Assembly (NCBI RefSeq): GCF_902706195.1
Contig: NZ_CACSJO010000002.1
Coordinates: 124,001-188,000 of the forward strand
Direction of reading: 5' to 3'
DNA from: Novosphingobium sp. 18050
Lineage (GTDB): Bacteria > Pseudomonadota > Alphaproteobacteria > Sphingomonadales > Sphingomonadaceae
Length of the DNA stretch: 64,000 nucleotides
The notes beneath the pieces were generated by a model. The model had not been told where the DNA came from and ran no database searches. It saw only the letters and a program-made list of their open reading frames with translations. The translations under genes were made by a program, and so were the position numbers. Positions 43,870-51,876 of the stretch are shown in pieces. Position 1 is the stretch's first letter. The number at the start of each line of letters is the position of its first letter.

Positions 43870-46008
43870 TCAGAAGCGGTAGTTCGCGCTGACCGTGAAG
43901 TTGCGCGGCAGACCATAGCGGTACTGGCTGTAGAAGCCGATCTGGCTGTAGTACTTCTTGTCGAGCAGGTTCTCGATATTGCCCTGAATCTGCAGGTCGT
44001 CCGACACGTTGTAGCGCGCCATCAGGCTGACCAGCGTGTAGCCGTCCTGCTGGAAGCGGAAGGGCGCGGAGGTGACGGGGTTGAGGCCGTCCGTATAGGC
44101 CTTGCTGCGGTAGTTCACGCCGCCGCCCACGGTCAGGCCGCCCAGCGTGTAGGTGGTGAACAGCTTGAGCAGCTTGCGCGGCTGGTCGCGGTTCACGTCC
44201 AGCTTGAACTGGCTGTAGCCGAAGTTGACGTTCCAGCCTTCCAGCGGCTCGCCGGTGATCTCGACCTCGAAGCCCTTGCTGACGTCGCCGCTGGACGCGA
44301 TGTAGGTCTGGACCGGCAGCTGGCCCGGGCCCGGCGATACGGGTATGCCGTTCAGCACGCCGATGTTGTCCTGCTCGATGCGGAACAGCGAGAGCGACGT
44401 TTGCAGCGCCTCGTCGAAGAACGAGCTTTTCAGGCCGATTTCATAGGCCTTGCCGTCCAGCGGATCGAGCTGCCGGAAGTCGGCACCCAGCAGGTTCTGC
44501 GGCTGGAAGATCTTGGTGTAGCTGGCGTAGATACGGTGGTTGGGCGTCACGTCGTAAAGGGCGCCGATATAGGGGATGAAGACGTTGTCGTCCCCGTAGT
44601 TGCTGTCCACGCCATAGGCGAAGCCGCGCTGCTGCCAGCTGGCGATACGGCCTCCGCCGATCACCTTGAGCTGGTCGGACAGGTTTGCACGCACCACACC
44701 GTAGTAGCCGGTCTGGGTGATCTTTTCCTGCGAAGCGCGGAACGGAACGTCCGAGAAGCCCGGGAAGGCGTAGGAATCTTCGGTCCAGTTGTTGAAGTCG
44801 CCTGCCGCCGGCCACGAATAGGGATTGGCCGGGTCGAGCAGGTTGAGCGCAGCGAACGTATCGGCATGGCGGTTGATGATGCTGCGCAGCGCGCCGACGA
44901 CGACTTCGTGGTCGCGGCCGAACAGGCTGACCTTGCCCTTGATCTGGGCGTCGTAGCTGTTCTGGATGCTCTCGCCGTCAGCCGCATAAGGATTGCTGGC
45001 CAGGCCGAGGCCGGTGGTCTTGTCGACCAGGCCGTAGAGGTACAGGATATTGGTGTTCTGGGTGTTGCGCAGGCGGTTGTAGTTGGCCTGTGCGCTCCAG
45101 CCGTTGCCGAAGTCGTGGCGCAGCGAGACGTAGAGGTTCTGGTTGGTCGTGTCCCAGTGTGTCCACTTGGCGCCGGTCGACTTGGAGCGTCCCCACGACG
45201 CGAAGCTGCCGTCGCTGTAGAACGAGGGAAGCGCACCCCATGCAGCGCCGTCCGGGCGGCCCTGCTGGTGGCTGAAACCGACGCGCAGCAACGTATCGTC
45301 GGTGATGTCGGCGTCGATCGTGCCGTAGAGGACCAGCTTCTTGTTATGGTAGCCGTCGATCTGGCTGCCGCCTTCCTCATAGCGGCCCACCGCCCGGAAG
45401 CGCAGGCGGCCATCGGAAGTTACCTGGCCGCCGATATCGCCCGAAACCCGCCAGGTGTCCCAGCTGCCGTAGCTGCCATTGATATAGCCGCCCAGTTCGG
45501 TCTTGTCGGCGTGCTTGCGCACCAGGTTGACCGAGGCGGAAGGATCGCCTGCGCCGCTGAGCAGGCCGGTGGCGCCGCGCACGATCTCGACGCGCTCATA
45601 AAGCGATACGTCGGCAAGGGTCTCGCCCGAATCGCCGCCGAGCGCCCAAGCGGTCGGTACGCCGTCGAGCTGGGTGTTGGTGATCTGGAAACCGCGTGCG
45701 TAGAACGAGTTGCGCACGTCATCCGTCTCGTTGATCGCGACGCCGACGGCGTTCTGGATCACGTCCTTCACGCTGATCAGGTTCTGGTCGAGGATGCGCT
45801 GCGCGGTGACGATGCTGACGGACTGCGGCGTTTCCTGAACGGACAGGCCGAGGCCGGTAGCGGTGTCGATCTTGTCTTCCAGGGTGTACTTGCCGGTGAC
45901 GATGATATCGCCTTCGCTGCCCGCATTGTCTTCGGCTACCTGCGCCATGGCGGGCATGGCATAGACGGCGAATGCGCCGCCGAGCATGAGCAAAATCCTG
46001 GACTTCAT
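43870..46008 (-). CDS. TonB-dependent siderophore receptor
   Basis: The 712-residue outer-membrane protein has a signal peptide (LLMLGGAFAVYAMPAMA), a TonB-box-like GDIIVTGKYT, a plug domain (TPQSVSIVTAQRILDQNLISVKDVIQNAVGV, YARGFQITNTQLDGVP, VEIVRGATGLLSGAGDPSASVNLVRK) and a 22-strand barrel ending in LPRNFTVSANYRF with terminal Phe. The plug motifs place it with FhuE/FoxA-like ferri-siderophore receptors. A Fur-like site lies 80 bases upstream of its start. An OmpR-type two-component pair is just upstream on the same strand. Confidence 0.93.
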   Translation of the reverse strand: MKSRILLMLGGAFAVYAMPAMAQVAEDNAGSEGDIIVTGKYTLEDKIDTATGLGLSVQETPQSVSIVTAQRILDQNLISVKDVIQNAVGVAINETDDVRNSFYARGFQITNTQLDGVPTAWALGGDSGETLADVSLYERVEIVRGATGLLSGAGDPSASVNLVRKHADKTELGGYINGSYGSWDTWRVSGDIGGQVTSDGRLRFRAVGRYEEGGSQIDGYHNKKLVLYGTIDADITDDTLLRVGFSHQQGRPDGAAWGALPSFYSDGSFASWGRSKSTGAKWTHWDTTNQNLYVSLRHDFGNGWSAQANYNRLRNTQNTNILYLYGLVDKTTGLGLASNPYAADGESIQNSYDAQIKGKVSLFGRDHEVVVGALRSIINRHADTFAALNLLDPANPYSWPAAGDFNNWTEDSYAFPGFSDVPFRASQEKITQTGYYGVVRANLSDQLKVIGGGRIASWQQRGFAYGVDSNYGDDNVFIPYIGALYDVTPNHRIYASYTKIFQPQNLLGADFRQLDPLDGKAYEIGLKSSFFDEALQTSLSLFRIEQDNIGVLNGIPVSPGPGQLPVQTYIASSGDVSKGFEVEITGEPLEGWNVNFGYSQFKLDVNRDQPRKLLKLFTTYTLGGLTVGGGVNYRSKAYTDGLNPVTSAPFRFQQDGYTLVSLMARYNVSDDLQIQGNIENLLDKKYYSQIGFYSQYRYGLPRNFTVSANYRF

Positions 46009-46087
46009 ATAATTGCCCCCTGGCAGTTGTCCCGGCTTCGCGGACGTGGTCCCGGCGAGGCCTAATTGCGAGGGCAGCTAATGGCAA

Positions 46088-46102
46088 TGCGGATCATTCG
46101 CA
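46088..46102. promoter_or_regulatory. Fur-like operator upstream of the siderophore receptor
   Basis: TGCGGAT-C-ATTCGCA fits the 7-1-7 Fur palindrome (TGnGAATnATTCnCA type) with one broken pair. It lies 80 bases upstream of the receptor start, in an AT-rich stretch with a TATACT-like -10 sequence just before it on the minus strand. Confidence 0.6.
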
Positions 46103-46182
46103 ATAGCAATTTCGAGTATATATGTTTTGGATATAGGGTAATTGGGGGACAATGGCCGGGGCCACCTCTCCGCCAGCGACGC

Positions 46183-47541
46183 TTACGGAAATACCAGTGA
46201 GACGCGCAGGCCCGGCTTCGCCGCCTCGAATTCCAGCGTCGCGCCGTGGGCATGGGCGATGGCGGCGACCATGCTGAGGCCAAGGCCGTCGCCGGGGAGG
46301 CGGGCCGAAGATCGCCCGCGATAGAACTGCTGCGTAACCCGCTCTGCATCGCCTGCGTCGAGGCCGGGGCCATCGTCGAGCACGCTCAGGTGCAGGCCGT
46401 CCCTTGTCTTTGCGGCGGCCAGTTCGATCCTGCGGCCCAAGCCGGCCCCATGCTTCAAGGCGTTATCGAGCAGGTTCGACAAGGCCTGGAACACGAGGTC
46501 GAGATCGAGGTCGGCGACGAGCGGACGGCGCGCGGAGACGGTCAGTTCCATGCCCAGTCGCTCGGCCTCCGGCTGGTAGAATTCGACGATGTCCTCAAGC
46601 AGCTGGATCACGTCGGTGCGTTGCAGTTCGAGCGGATGGCGCCCGTTTTCCAGCCGGGAAATGCGCATCAGCGCGGAAAGGATCTGCTGGAGCCGGTTGG
46701 CTTCGACGATCGCGCCGCTTGCAGCCATGCGCATCGCGGGATCGTCTCCGGCGATCTGTTCCAGTGACTCCAGCCGGCCGATCAGCCGGGCGAGGGGGGT
46801 GCGCAGCTCGTGCGCGGCGTTGTCGGACACGCTCTGCACCGCGCTGAAAAGGCTCTGGATGCGCGAGAGCATGAGGTTGAGCGTTTCACCCAGCCGGTCG
46901 AAATCGTCGTTGGTGCCCCGGACCTGGACGCGGCCCGCCAGGTCTCCGTCCATCACCTGCCGTGCCGCCAGGGTGACCGCCTCGATGCGCCGGCCGATCG
47001 CCCGGCTCATCAGCCAGCCGCCGGACAGGCCCAGCATCACGGTGACACCGAAGATCCAGATCGCGGCGGTGCGCAGGGAATCGGCGTCGTCGGTTATGTC
47101 CCCGACATCGCGTCCGATCATCAGGCGGGCGCCGCCCGGCAGCAGATGGTCGCTGACAAGGGCGTTATGGTCGATTTCCGTCCCGTCGACGAAAGTGTCG
47201 GCCTCGATGATGGTAAGACGGCCCAGCGGCTTTGCCGGCCAGCTCGGCAGGTTGGCAGTGGCGACATGGCCGTCCGGTGCGAGCAGCGCATGGAAGGCCT
47301 TGCGATCACCCGCATGAGAGGCCCTCCGATCCAGCGCGAGCCGCGTCGCGGCGAAGCCGTGAGCAAGGTAGGCGGCGCGGAATTCGTGGTATTCGGTGTT
47401 CACCAACTTGCGCGTGCGGTCCATCGGCAGGGTCACGCGCAGCCAGTACCCCGCGCTCATCAGCAGCGCCACGGAGAGGCAGAACAGCCCCGCATAAGTC
47501 AGCGCCAGCCGGAACGAGAAGCTGCGCAGCAGCCGCTTCAT
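46183..47541 (-). CDS. EnvZ-type sensor histidine kinase
   Basis: The 452-residue membrane kinase has two transmembrane helices (about 12-33 and 160-180) flanking a periplasmic sensor region, a HAMP domain (RRIEAVTLAARQVMDGDLAGRV), a HisKA domain with the phospho-His in SDNAAHELRTPLARL, and a HATPase domain (LSNLLDNALKHG, DDGPGLD, GDGLGLSMVAAI). The start ATG 47541 overlaps the response-regulator stop by four bases, so the two are coupled. The stimulus is unknown; iron or envelope stress is possible from the neighbouring receptor gene. Confidence 0.9.
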   Translation of the reverse strand: MKRLLRSFSFRLALTYAGLFCLSVALLMSAGYWLRVTLPMDRTRKLVNTEYHEFRAAYLAHGFAATRLALDRRASHAGDRKAFHALLAPDGHVATANLPSWPAKPLGRLTIIEADTFVDGTEIDHNALVSDHLLPGGARLMIGRDVGDITDDADSLRTAAIWIFGVTVMLGLSGGWLMSRAIGRRIEAVTLAARQVMDGDLAGRVQVRGTNDDFDRLGETLNLMLSRIQSLFSAVQSVSDNAAHELRTPLARLIGRLESLEQIAGDDPAMRMAASGAIVEANRLQQILSALMRISRLENGRHPLELQRTDVIQLLEDIVEFYQPEAERLGMELTVSARRPLVADLDLDLVFQALSNLLDNALKHGAGLGRRIELAAAKTRDGLHLSVLDDGPGLDAGDAERVTQQFYRGRSSARLPGDGLGLSMVAAIAHAHGATLEFEAAKPGLRVSLVFP

Positions 47542-48215
47542 TGTTCGCGCATCATGTAGCCGACGCCGCGCACGGTGTGGATCAGGTTGGTCTCGTGCTC
47601 CGCCGCGATCTTGTGGCGCAGCTTGGAGATGTGCTGGTCGATGATGTTGGTCTGCGGGTCGAAATTGTAGTCCCACACGTTTTCCAGCAGCATCGTGCGG
47701 GTCACCACGCGCCCGGCATTACGCGCGAGGTAGGCGACGATGCGCAGTTCGCGCAGGGTAAGGGCGATGCGCCGCCCCGCCCGGGTGACGGTGTGCGAGG
47801 CAAGGTCGATCTCCAGATCGGCGATCCGCAGCAGGCTGGCCGCTTCCGCCACCGGAGCATTGCGCCGGGCCAGACTTTCCAGCCGGGCAAGCAGTTCCGA
47901 CATCGCGAAGGGCTTGGCCATGTAGTCGTCCCCGCCGGCGCGCAGGCCCTTAACCCGTTCGTCAACGTCGCCCAGTGCGCTGAGGATCAGCACCGGGGTC
48001 GCATCGTCGGTGGCGCGCAGGGCTGCCAGCAGCTTCAGGCCGTCCAGCGTGGGCAGCATCCGGTCGAGCACGATCGCATCGTACGTCTCGCAGGTCGCCC
48101 GGACCAGCGCGTCACGCCCGTCGCAGCAGTGTTCCACGACGTGTCCGGCCTCGCGCACGCCGGCCATGATGTGTGCCGCCAGGGCTGCATCGTCTTCTAT
48201 CAGGAGGATCTGCAT
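47538..48215 (-). CDS. OmpR-family response regulator
   Basis: The 225-residue regulator has a receiver domain (ILLIEDDAALAAHI, Asp in AIVLDRMLP, Lys in DDYMAKPFAM) and a C-terminal winged-helix DNA-binding domain (LTLRELRIVAYLARNAGRVVTR, VDYN-like WDYNFDPQTNIIDQHISKLRHKI, IHTVRGVGYMM). It is the first gene of a two-gene operon with the sensor kinase and precedes the siderophore-receptor gene, which may be a target. Confidence 0.92.
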   Translation of the reverse strand: MQILLIEDDAALAAHIMAGVREAGHVVEHCCDGRDALVRATCETYDAIVLDRMLPTLDGLKLLAALRATDDATPVLILSALGDVDERVKGLRAGGDDYMAKPFAMSELLARLESLARRNAPVAEAASLLRIADLEIDLASHTVTRAGRRIALTLRELRIVAYLARNAGRVVTRTMLLENVWDYNFDPQTNIIDQHISKLRHKIAAEHETNLIHTVRGVGYMMREQ

Positions 48216-48337
48216 GGGGTCTCGCGCATTATTCCCGCACTGGCCCTGCGTCGACGGCGGAGTACCGGGCCATGGACATGGGCAAATTCACATGAAGGCT
48301 CCATCGGCCCCCCATCTCGATCAGGCAAGAGCGGTTC

Positions 48338-49546
48338 ATGCCCGCATTGCTCCCTTCAGGCCGCCCAGACGCTTTGCTGAGGCGGATACATGTCCTTGCC
48401 ATTGGCGGAGCGCACCAGTTTGCGCATATCCTGCCGGTGGCCAGCGAACTGGAACGTCGCCAGCCCGGCTCGGTGACTTTCTTCGTCTGCAGTGACGAGG
48501 AAGCGGCCATCGCGCGGGACCAGGTTCGCGAACTCGGCGGGCCGTGTCCTGCCCTGGAGGTGATGCGGCTACCCGCTATCGCGGCTCTCTTGCCGAGCCA
48601 GCTGCACAAGGCGGCGCGCCTGATCGTCTGGGCGGCCCGCCTGTGCGATGCTGCCGCTATCCTCTGCGCCGAGCGCACGTCCACGATGCTGGGCCGGCTG
48701 AGGGGCGATTGCCCGCCTATTCTGCACATTCCCCACGGCGCGGGCGACCGTGCAGTGGGTTTCGAAAAGCGCTTCACCCTGTTCGACCATGTGATGGTGG
48801 CCGGCCGCAAGGACCGCGACCGCCTGCTGGCGAGCGGCTTCGTCGAGCCGGAAGCCTGCACGGTGACCGGACCGATCAAGCTCGCCACGATCCTCTCCTC
48901 TCCCCGTCCGCGCCCGCCTCTGTTCGACAACGCGCGGCCGACGATCTTCTACAATCCGCACTTCTCGAAGAAGCATTCGTCGATAGCGGTTTTCGGCCGA
49001 AAGCTGATCGAGGCGGTGCTGCAGGACGGGCGCTACAATCTGGTGGTCGCGCCGCATGTCCGGCTCGCCCGGCGCTGGTCCGCGCGTGAGCGGCGCGAAT
49101 GGGAAGCCCTGGCGGTTCCGGGCCGGGTCGTGGTCGATCTCGGCTCTTCGCGCTGCAACGACATGAGCTATACCCTGGGGGCCGATCTCTACGTCGGCGA
49201 TGTGAGCAGCCAGGTCTACGAGTTCCTTGCCCATCCGCGTCCCTGTCTTTTCGTCGATGCCCGCGGCGTCGACTGGCAGGAGAGCGAGGACTACGCGATG
49301 TGGCACTTCGGCGAAGTGATCGGGCCCGATGCCGATCCGGTTGCGGCTCTGGACCGCGCCTTTGCCAATCACGGCGCCTACCTCGCCTGGCAGCGTGAGC
49401 GCATGGCCTATACCATCGACGGCATATCCTGGGCGCCCGATGGAACCCCCACTTTCAAGGGCCGCAACGCGGTGCGCGAGGCCGCCGATCAGGTAGAGCG
49501 CTATGCCGGACTGGCCGGTTCGGACAGGCTGGCCGCACCCGCCTGA
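48338..49546 (+). CDS. GT-B-like glycosyl/glycerophosphate transferase
   Basis: The 402-residue protein resembles the CDP-glycerol glycerophosphotransferase/GT-B fold: HVLAIGGAHQFAHILPVASEL at the N-terminus, ILHIPHGAGDRAVGFEKRFTLFDHVMVAGRKDRDRL in the middle and IFYNPHFSKKHSS, YTLGADLYVGDVSSQVYEFLAHPRPCLFVDARG in the donor-binding C-terminal half. It has no signal peptide or membrane segment. Its acceptor is unknown and no glycan cluster adjoins it. It lies between two regulatory units and seems to be alone. Confidence 0.65.
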   Translation: MPALLPSGRPDALLRRIHVLAIGGAHQFAHILPVASELERRQPGSVTFFVCSDEEAAIARDQVRELGGPCPALEVMRLPAIAALLPSQLHKAARLIVWAARLCDAAAILCAERTSTMLGRLRGDCPPILHIPHGAGDRAVGFEKRFTLFDHVMVAGRKDRDRLLASGFVEPEACTVTGPIKLATILSSPRPRPPLFDNARPTIFYNPHFSKKHSSIAVFGRKLIEAVLQDGRYNLVVAPHVRLARRWSARERREWEALAVPGRVVVDLGSSRCNDMSYTLGADLYVGDVSSQVYEFLAHPRPCLFVDARGVDWQESEDYAMWHFGEVIGPDADPVAALDRAFANHGAYLAWQRERMAYTIDGISWAPDGTPTFKGRNAVREAADQVERYAGLAGSDRLAAPA

Positions 49547-49624
49547 CGGGCAAGGGGGGCGCCCCCTTTGGCTGGTTGTGTGGGATAAGCCCGCGCAAAC
49601 CAGTGGACTCATACCCCTGAATAG

Positions 49625-49639
49625 GAACATAATAGGAAC
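49625..49639. promoter_or_regulatory. LexA box (SOS operator) of imuA-imuB-dnaE2
   Basis: GAAC-ATAATAG-GAAC is the direct repeat GAAC-N7-GAAC, equal to the alphaproteobacterial LexA site GTTC-N7-GTTC read on the other strand. It sits 29 bases before the imuA start in an AT-rich patch, the expected place for repression by LexA. Confidence 0.88.
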
Positions 49640-49667
49640 ATATCTCTGATTCGAGGCACGGTCCCCA

Positions 49668-50438
49668 ATGTTCCAGAACCGCGCGCCATCCCGCGCTGAT
49701 CCTCCACCTGAAGCGCCGCCCAAGCCTCTGTGGCTGGCGAAGGCGCAGTTGCACGAAGTCCATGCCGCCGCCGGCGACTGGGCCTCGGCCATGGCCTTTT
49801 GCCTCGCCGCGATCGAGGCCGATGCCCGGCGGCCGATCCTGTTGCTGCGGGTACGCAAGGACCGCCGCGCCCAAGTGCGCATGAACCCTTGCGGCGAAGG
49901 CTGGGCGCCGCTCGGGCTGGACCCGGCGCGGCTGCTGATAGTCGATGCGCGTGACGATGCCGGGCTGCTGCGGGCCGGGCTCGACGCTGCGCGCCAGTCC
50001 GGCCCGGCGGCGGTGATCCTGGAAACCTGGGGGAACTTGCGCGAATATGACCTTGTCGCCAGCCGCCGCCTGATCCTCGCCGCCGAACAGTCGCGCATCC
50101 CGATTGTGGTGCTGCGCGGCGATGTCCCGCCGCGTGCCAGCGCCGCGCACACCCGTTGGACGGTTTCCAGCGCCCCTTCCACCCCGCTGGAGACGCGGGC
50201 GCCCGGGCCTCCCGCTCTCCTCGTCGAACTCCAGCGCCGGCGAGGCGGACCTGCGGGAATGCAGTGGCGGCTGGAATGGAATGAAGACAATGCCTGTTTC
50301 CGCGAAGAACCCATCGTCCCCGCAAGTATCGGCCCCGCCAGCGCCGGGCCCGGTGCAGACGAAGCCGCGCCGCTATCTGGCGCTGTGGTTTCCCTGGCTG
50401 CCGTGCGAGCGGGCGAGCCGCTGCGGCGTACTGCCTGA
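49668..50438 (+). CDS. imuA: SOS mutagenesis protein ImuA
   Basis: The 256-residue protein is a RecA-like/SulA-like member of the ImuA family that assists ImuB and DnaE2 in damage-induced mutagenesis. It contains LWLAKAQLHEVHAAAGDWASAMAFCLA, RRPILLLRVRKDRRAQVRMNPCGEGWAPLGLDPARLLIVDARDD and PAAVILETWGNLREYDLVASRRLILAAEQS. It is the first gene of a three-gene SOS operon directly behind a LexA box. Confidence 0.88.
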   Translation: MFQNRAPSRADPPPEAPPKPLWLAKAQLHEVHAAAGDWASAMAFCLAAIEADARRPILLLRVRKDRRAQVRMNPCGEGWAPLGLDPARLLIVDARDDAGLLRAGLDAARQSGPAAVILETWGNLREYDLVASRRLILAAEQSRIPIVVLRGDVPPRASAAHTRWTVSSAPSTPLETRAPGPPALLVELQRRRGGPAGMQWRLEWNEDNACFREEPIVPASIGPASAGPGADEAAPLSGAVVSLAAVRAGEPLRRTA

Positions 50439-51876
50439 AGCGGCGGCGGCCAGCGCACTGGTGGCGCGTGACGGGCAGGCGCTGCGCCTCGCGGCAGTCG
50501 GCGTTGCAGCGCATCGGCAGGGCTTGAGCGCGGGCATGACGCTGGCCGATGCCCGCGCGCGCTGCCCCGATCTGGCGACGGCGCCGCACGATCCGGTGGC
50601 CGACAGCCGCGAACTGGACCGGCTGGCCGGCGCGATGATCGCCTTCACCCCGCTCGTCGCGCTCGATCCCACCGATGGACTGGTGCTCGACGTGACCGGC
50701 TGCGCGCACCTGCTGGGCGGCGAGGACGAACTCGTGTCCCGCGTGCTGGCGGCAGCGGGGTATACCGCGAGCAGCGCACTGGCTGCCCATGCTGCGGCCG
50801 CACGGGCGCTGGCCCGGCACGGCGGGGGAGGCCGCGGGGAGGACGTGCGCACCCTCCCGGTCGCCGCACTGGAACTGGACGAGCGCGCGCTTTCCGGCCT
50901 GCGCCGCGCCGGGCTCAAGACACTGGGCGATCTTGCGGCGCGGCCCATGGCCGGGCTGGCGGCGCGCTTCGGGGAAGCGGCGGTCATGCGCCTGCGCGCG
51001 ATTATGGGCGAGGCGAGCAGCCCGATCACCCCGCTCCGCCTCGTCGAGCCGATCCGGCTGGAAACCCGCTTTCCCGAACCGCTCGCCCGCACCGATGATG
51101 CGCTCGACGTGATCGAGGACCTGCTGACCCGGGCGGCCCGGATCATGGAGGAGCGCCAGCTCGGCGGGCGGCGCTTCCTCGTGGTGCTCCACCGCAGCGA
51201 CAACGTCCGCCCGCGTCTCGCCGTGGAAACCGGACAGCCGGTGCGCGACCCCGCCGCCGTCATGCGCCTTCTGCGCGAACGGATCGACACGCTCTCCGAC
51301 CCGCTGGACCCCGGTTACGGCTTCGATGCGATCACCTTGGCGGTGCAGGGCGCAGAGCATCTGCCCTCGCGCCAGATCGGGCTGGAAAGCGGCAAGGAAG
51401 ATGCCGAAGACAGCATCGCCGCGCTGGTCGATACGCTAGGCGTGCGGCTGGGTGAGGAACGGGTGAGCCGCCTTGTCCCTTGCGACCGGCATTTGCCGGA
51501 AAAGGCGCAGGGTCTCGTCCCGGCCACGCAGGCGCGCCCCGGCCCCTGGCCGGCAGGAGGTGACACTCCGCCGCGCCCGCTGCTGCTGCTCGACCCGCCC
51601 CAGCCGGTGGACGTGATCGCGGGAGTTCCCGACAGCCCGCCGCAGCGCTTTCGCTGGAAGGGCCGCCTTCACGACGTCCGGCTGGCCGAAGGCCCTGAGC
51701 GGATCGGCGCGGAATGGTGGCGAAAGCGCGGCGGCCACACCCCCGGCAATGCCGGCGATACGCGGGACTACTACCGCATCGAGGACGGCGAAGGCCGCCG
51801 CTACTGGATCTTCCGCAGCGGCCTGTTCGGTGAAACGCCCGGTCCGCGCTGGTATCTGCACGGCCTATTTCCATGA
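50281..51876 (+). CDS. imuB: Y-family DNA polymerase-like ImuB
   Basis: The 531-residue protein is a Y-family polymerase homologue (RRYLALWFPWLPCERA, LSAGMTLADARARCPDLATAP, LDPTDGLVLDVTGCAHLLGG, helix-hairpin-helix LRRAGLKTLGDLAARPMAGLAARFG). ImuB lacks polymerase activity in studied species and acts as hub linking ImuA, DnaE2 and the beta clamp. The frame overlaps the imuA end by about 158 bases; ATG 50281 or 50290 is the likely start. Its stop overlaps the dnaE2 ATG (ATGA). Confidence 0.88.
   Translation: MKTMPVSAKNPSSPQVSAPPAPGPVQTKPRRYLALWFPWLPCERASRCGVLPEAAAASALVARDGQALRLAAVGVAAHRQGLSAGMTLADARARCPDLATAPHDPVADSRELDRLAGAMIAFTPLVALDPTDGLVLDVTGCAHLLGGEDELVSRVLAAAGYTASSALAAHAAAARALARHGGGGRGEDVRTLPVAALELDERALSGLRRAGLKTLGDLAARPMAGLAARFGEAAVMRLRAIMGEASSPITPLRLVEPIRLETRFPEPLARTDDALDVIEDLLTRAARIMEERQLGGRRFLVVLHRSDNVRPRLAVETGQPVRDPAAVMRLLRERIDTLSDPLDPGYGFDAITLAVQGAEHLPSRQIGLESGKEDAEDSIAALVDTLGVRLGEERVSRLVPCDRHLPEKAQGLVPATQARPGPWPAGGDTPPRPLLLLDPPQPVDVIAGVPDSPPQRFRWKGRLHDVRLAEGPERIGAEWWRKRGGHTPGNAGDTRDYYRIEDGEGRRYWIFRSGLFGETPGPRWYLHGLFP

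Noticed and set aside
42811..46065. A plus-strand open frame of 1084 codons across the siderophore receptor
   Set aside because: It is antisense to two recognisable genes, has low-complexity composition with no domain, and long antisense frames are expected at this GC content.
48569..50458. A minus-strand open frame of 629 codons over the GT-B-like gene and imuA
   Set aside because: Crosses two plus-strand genes and the LexA box, with no recognisable domain.
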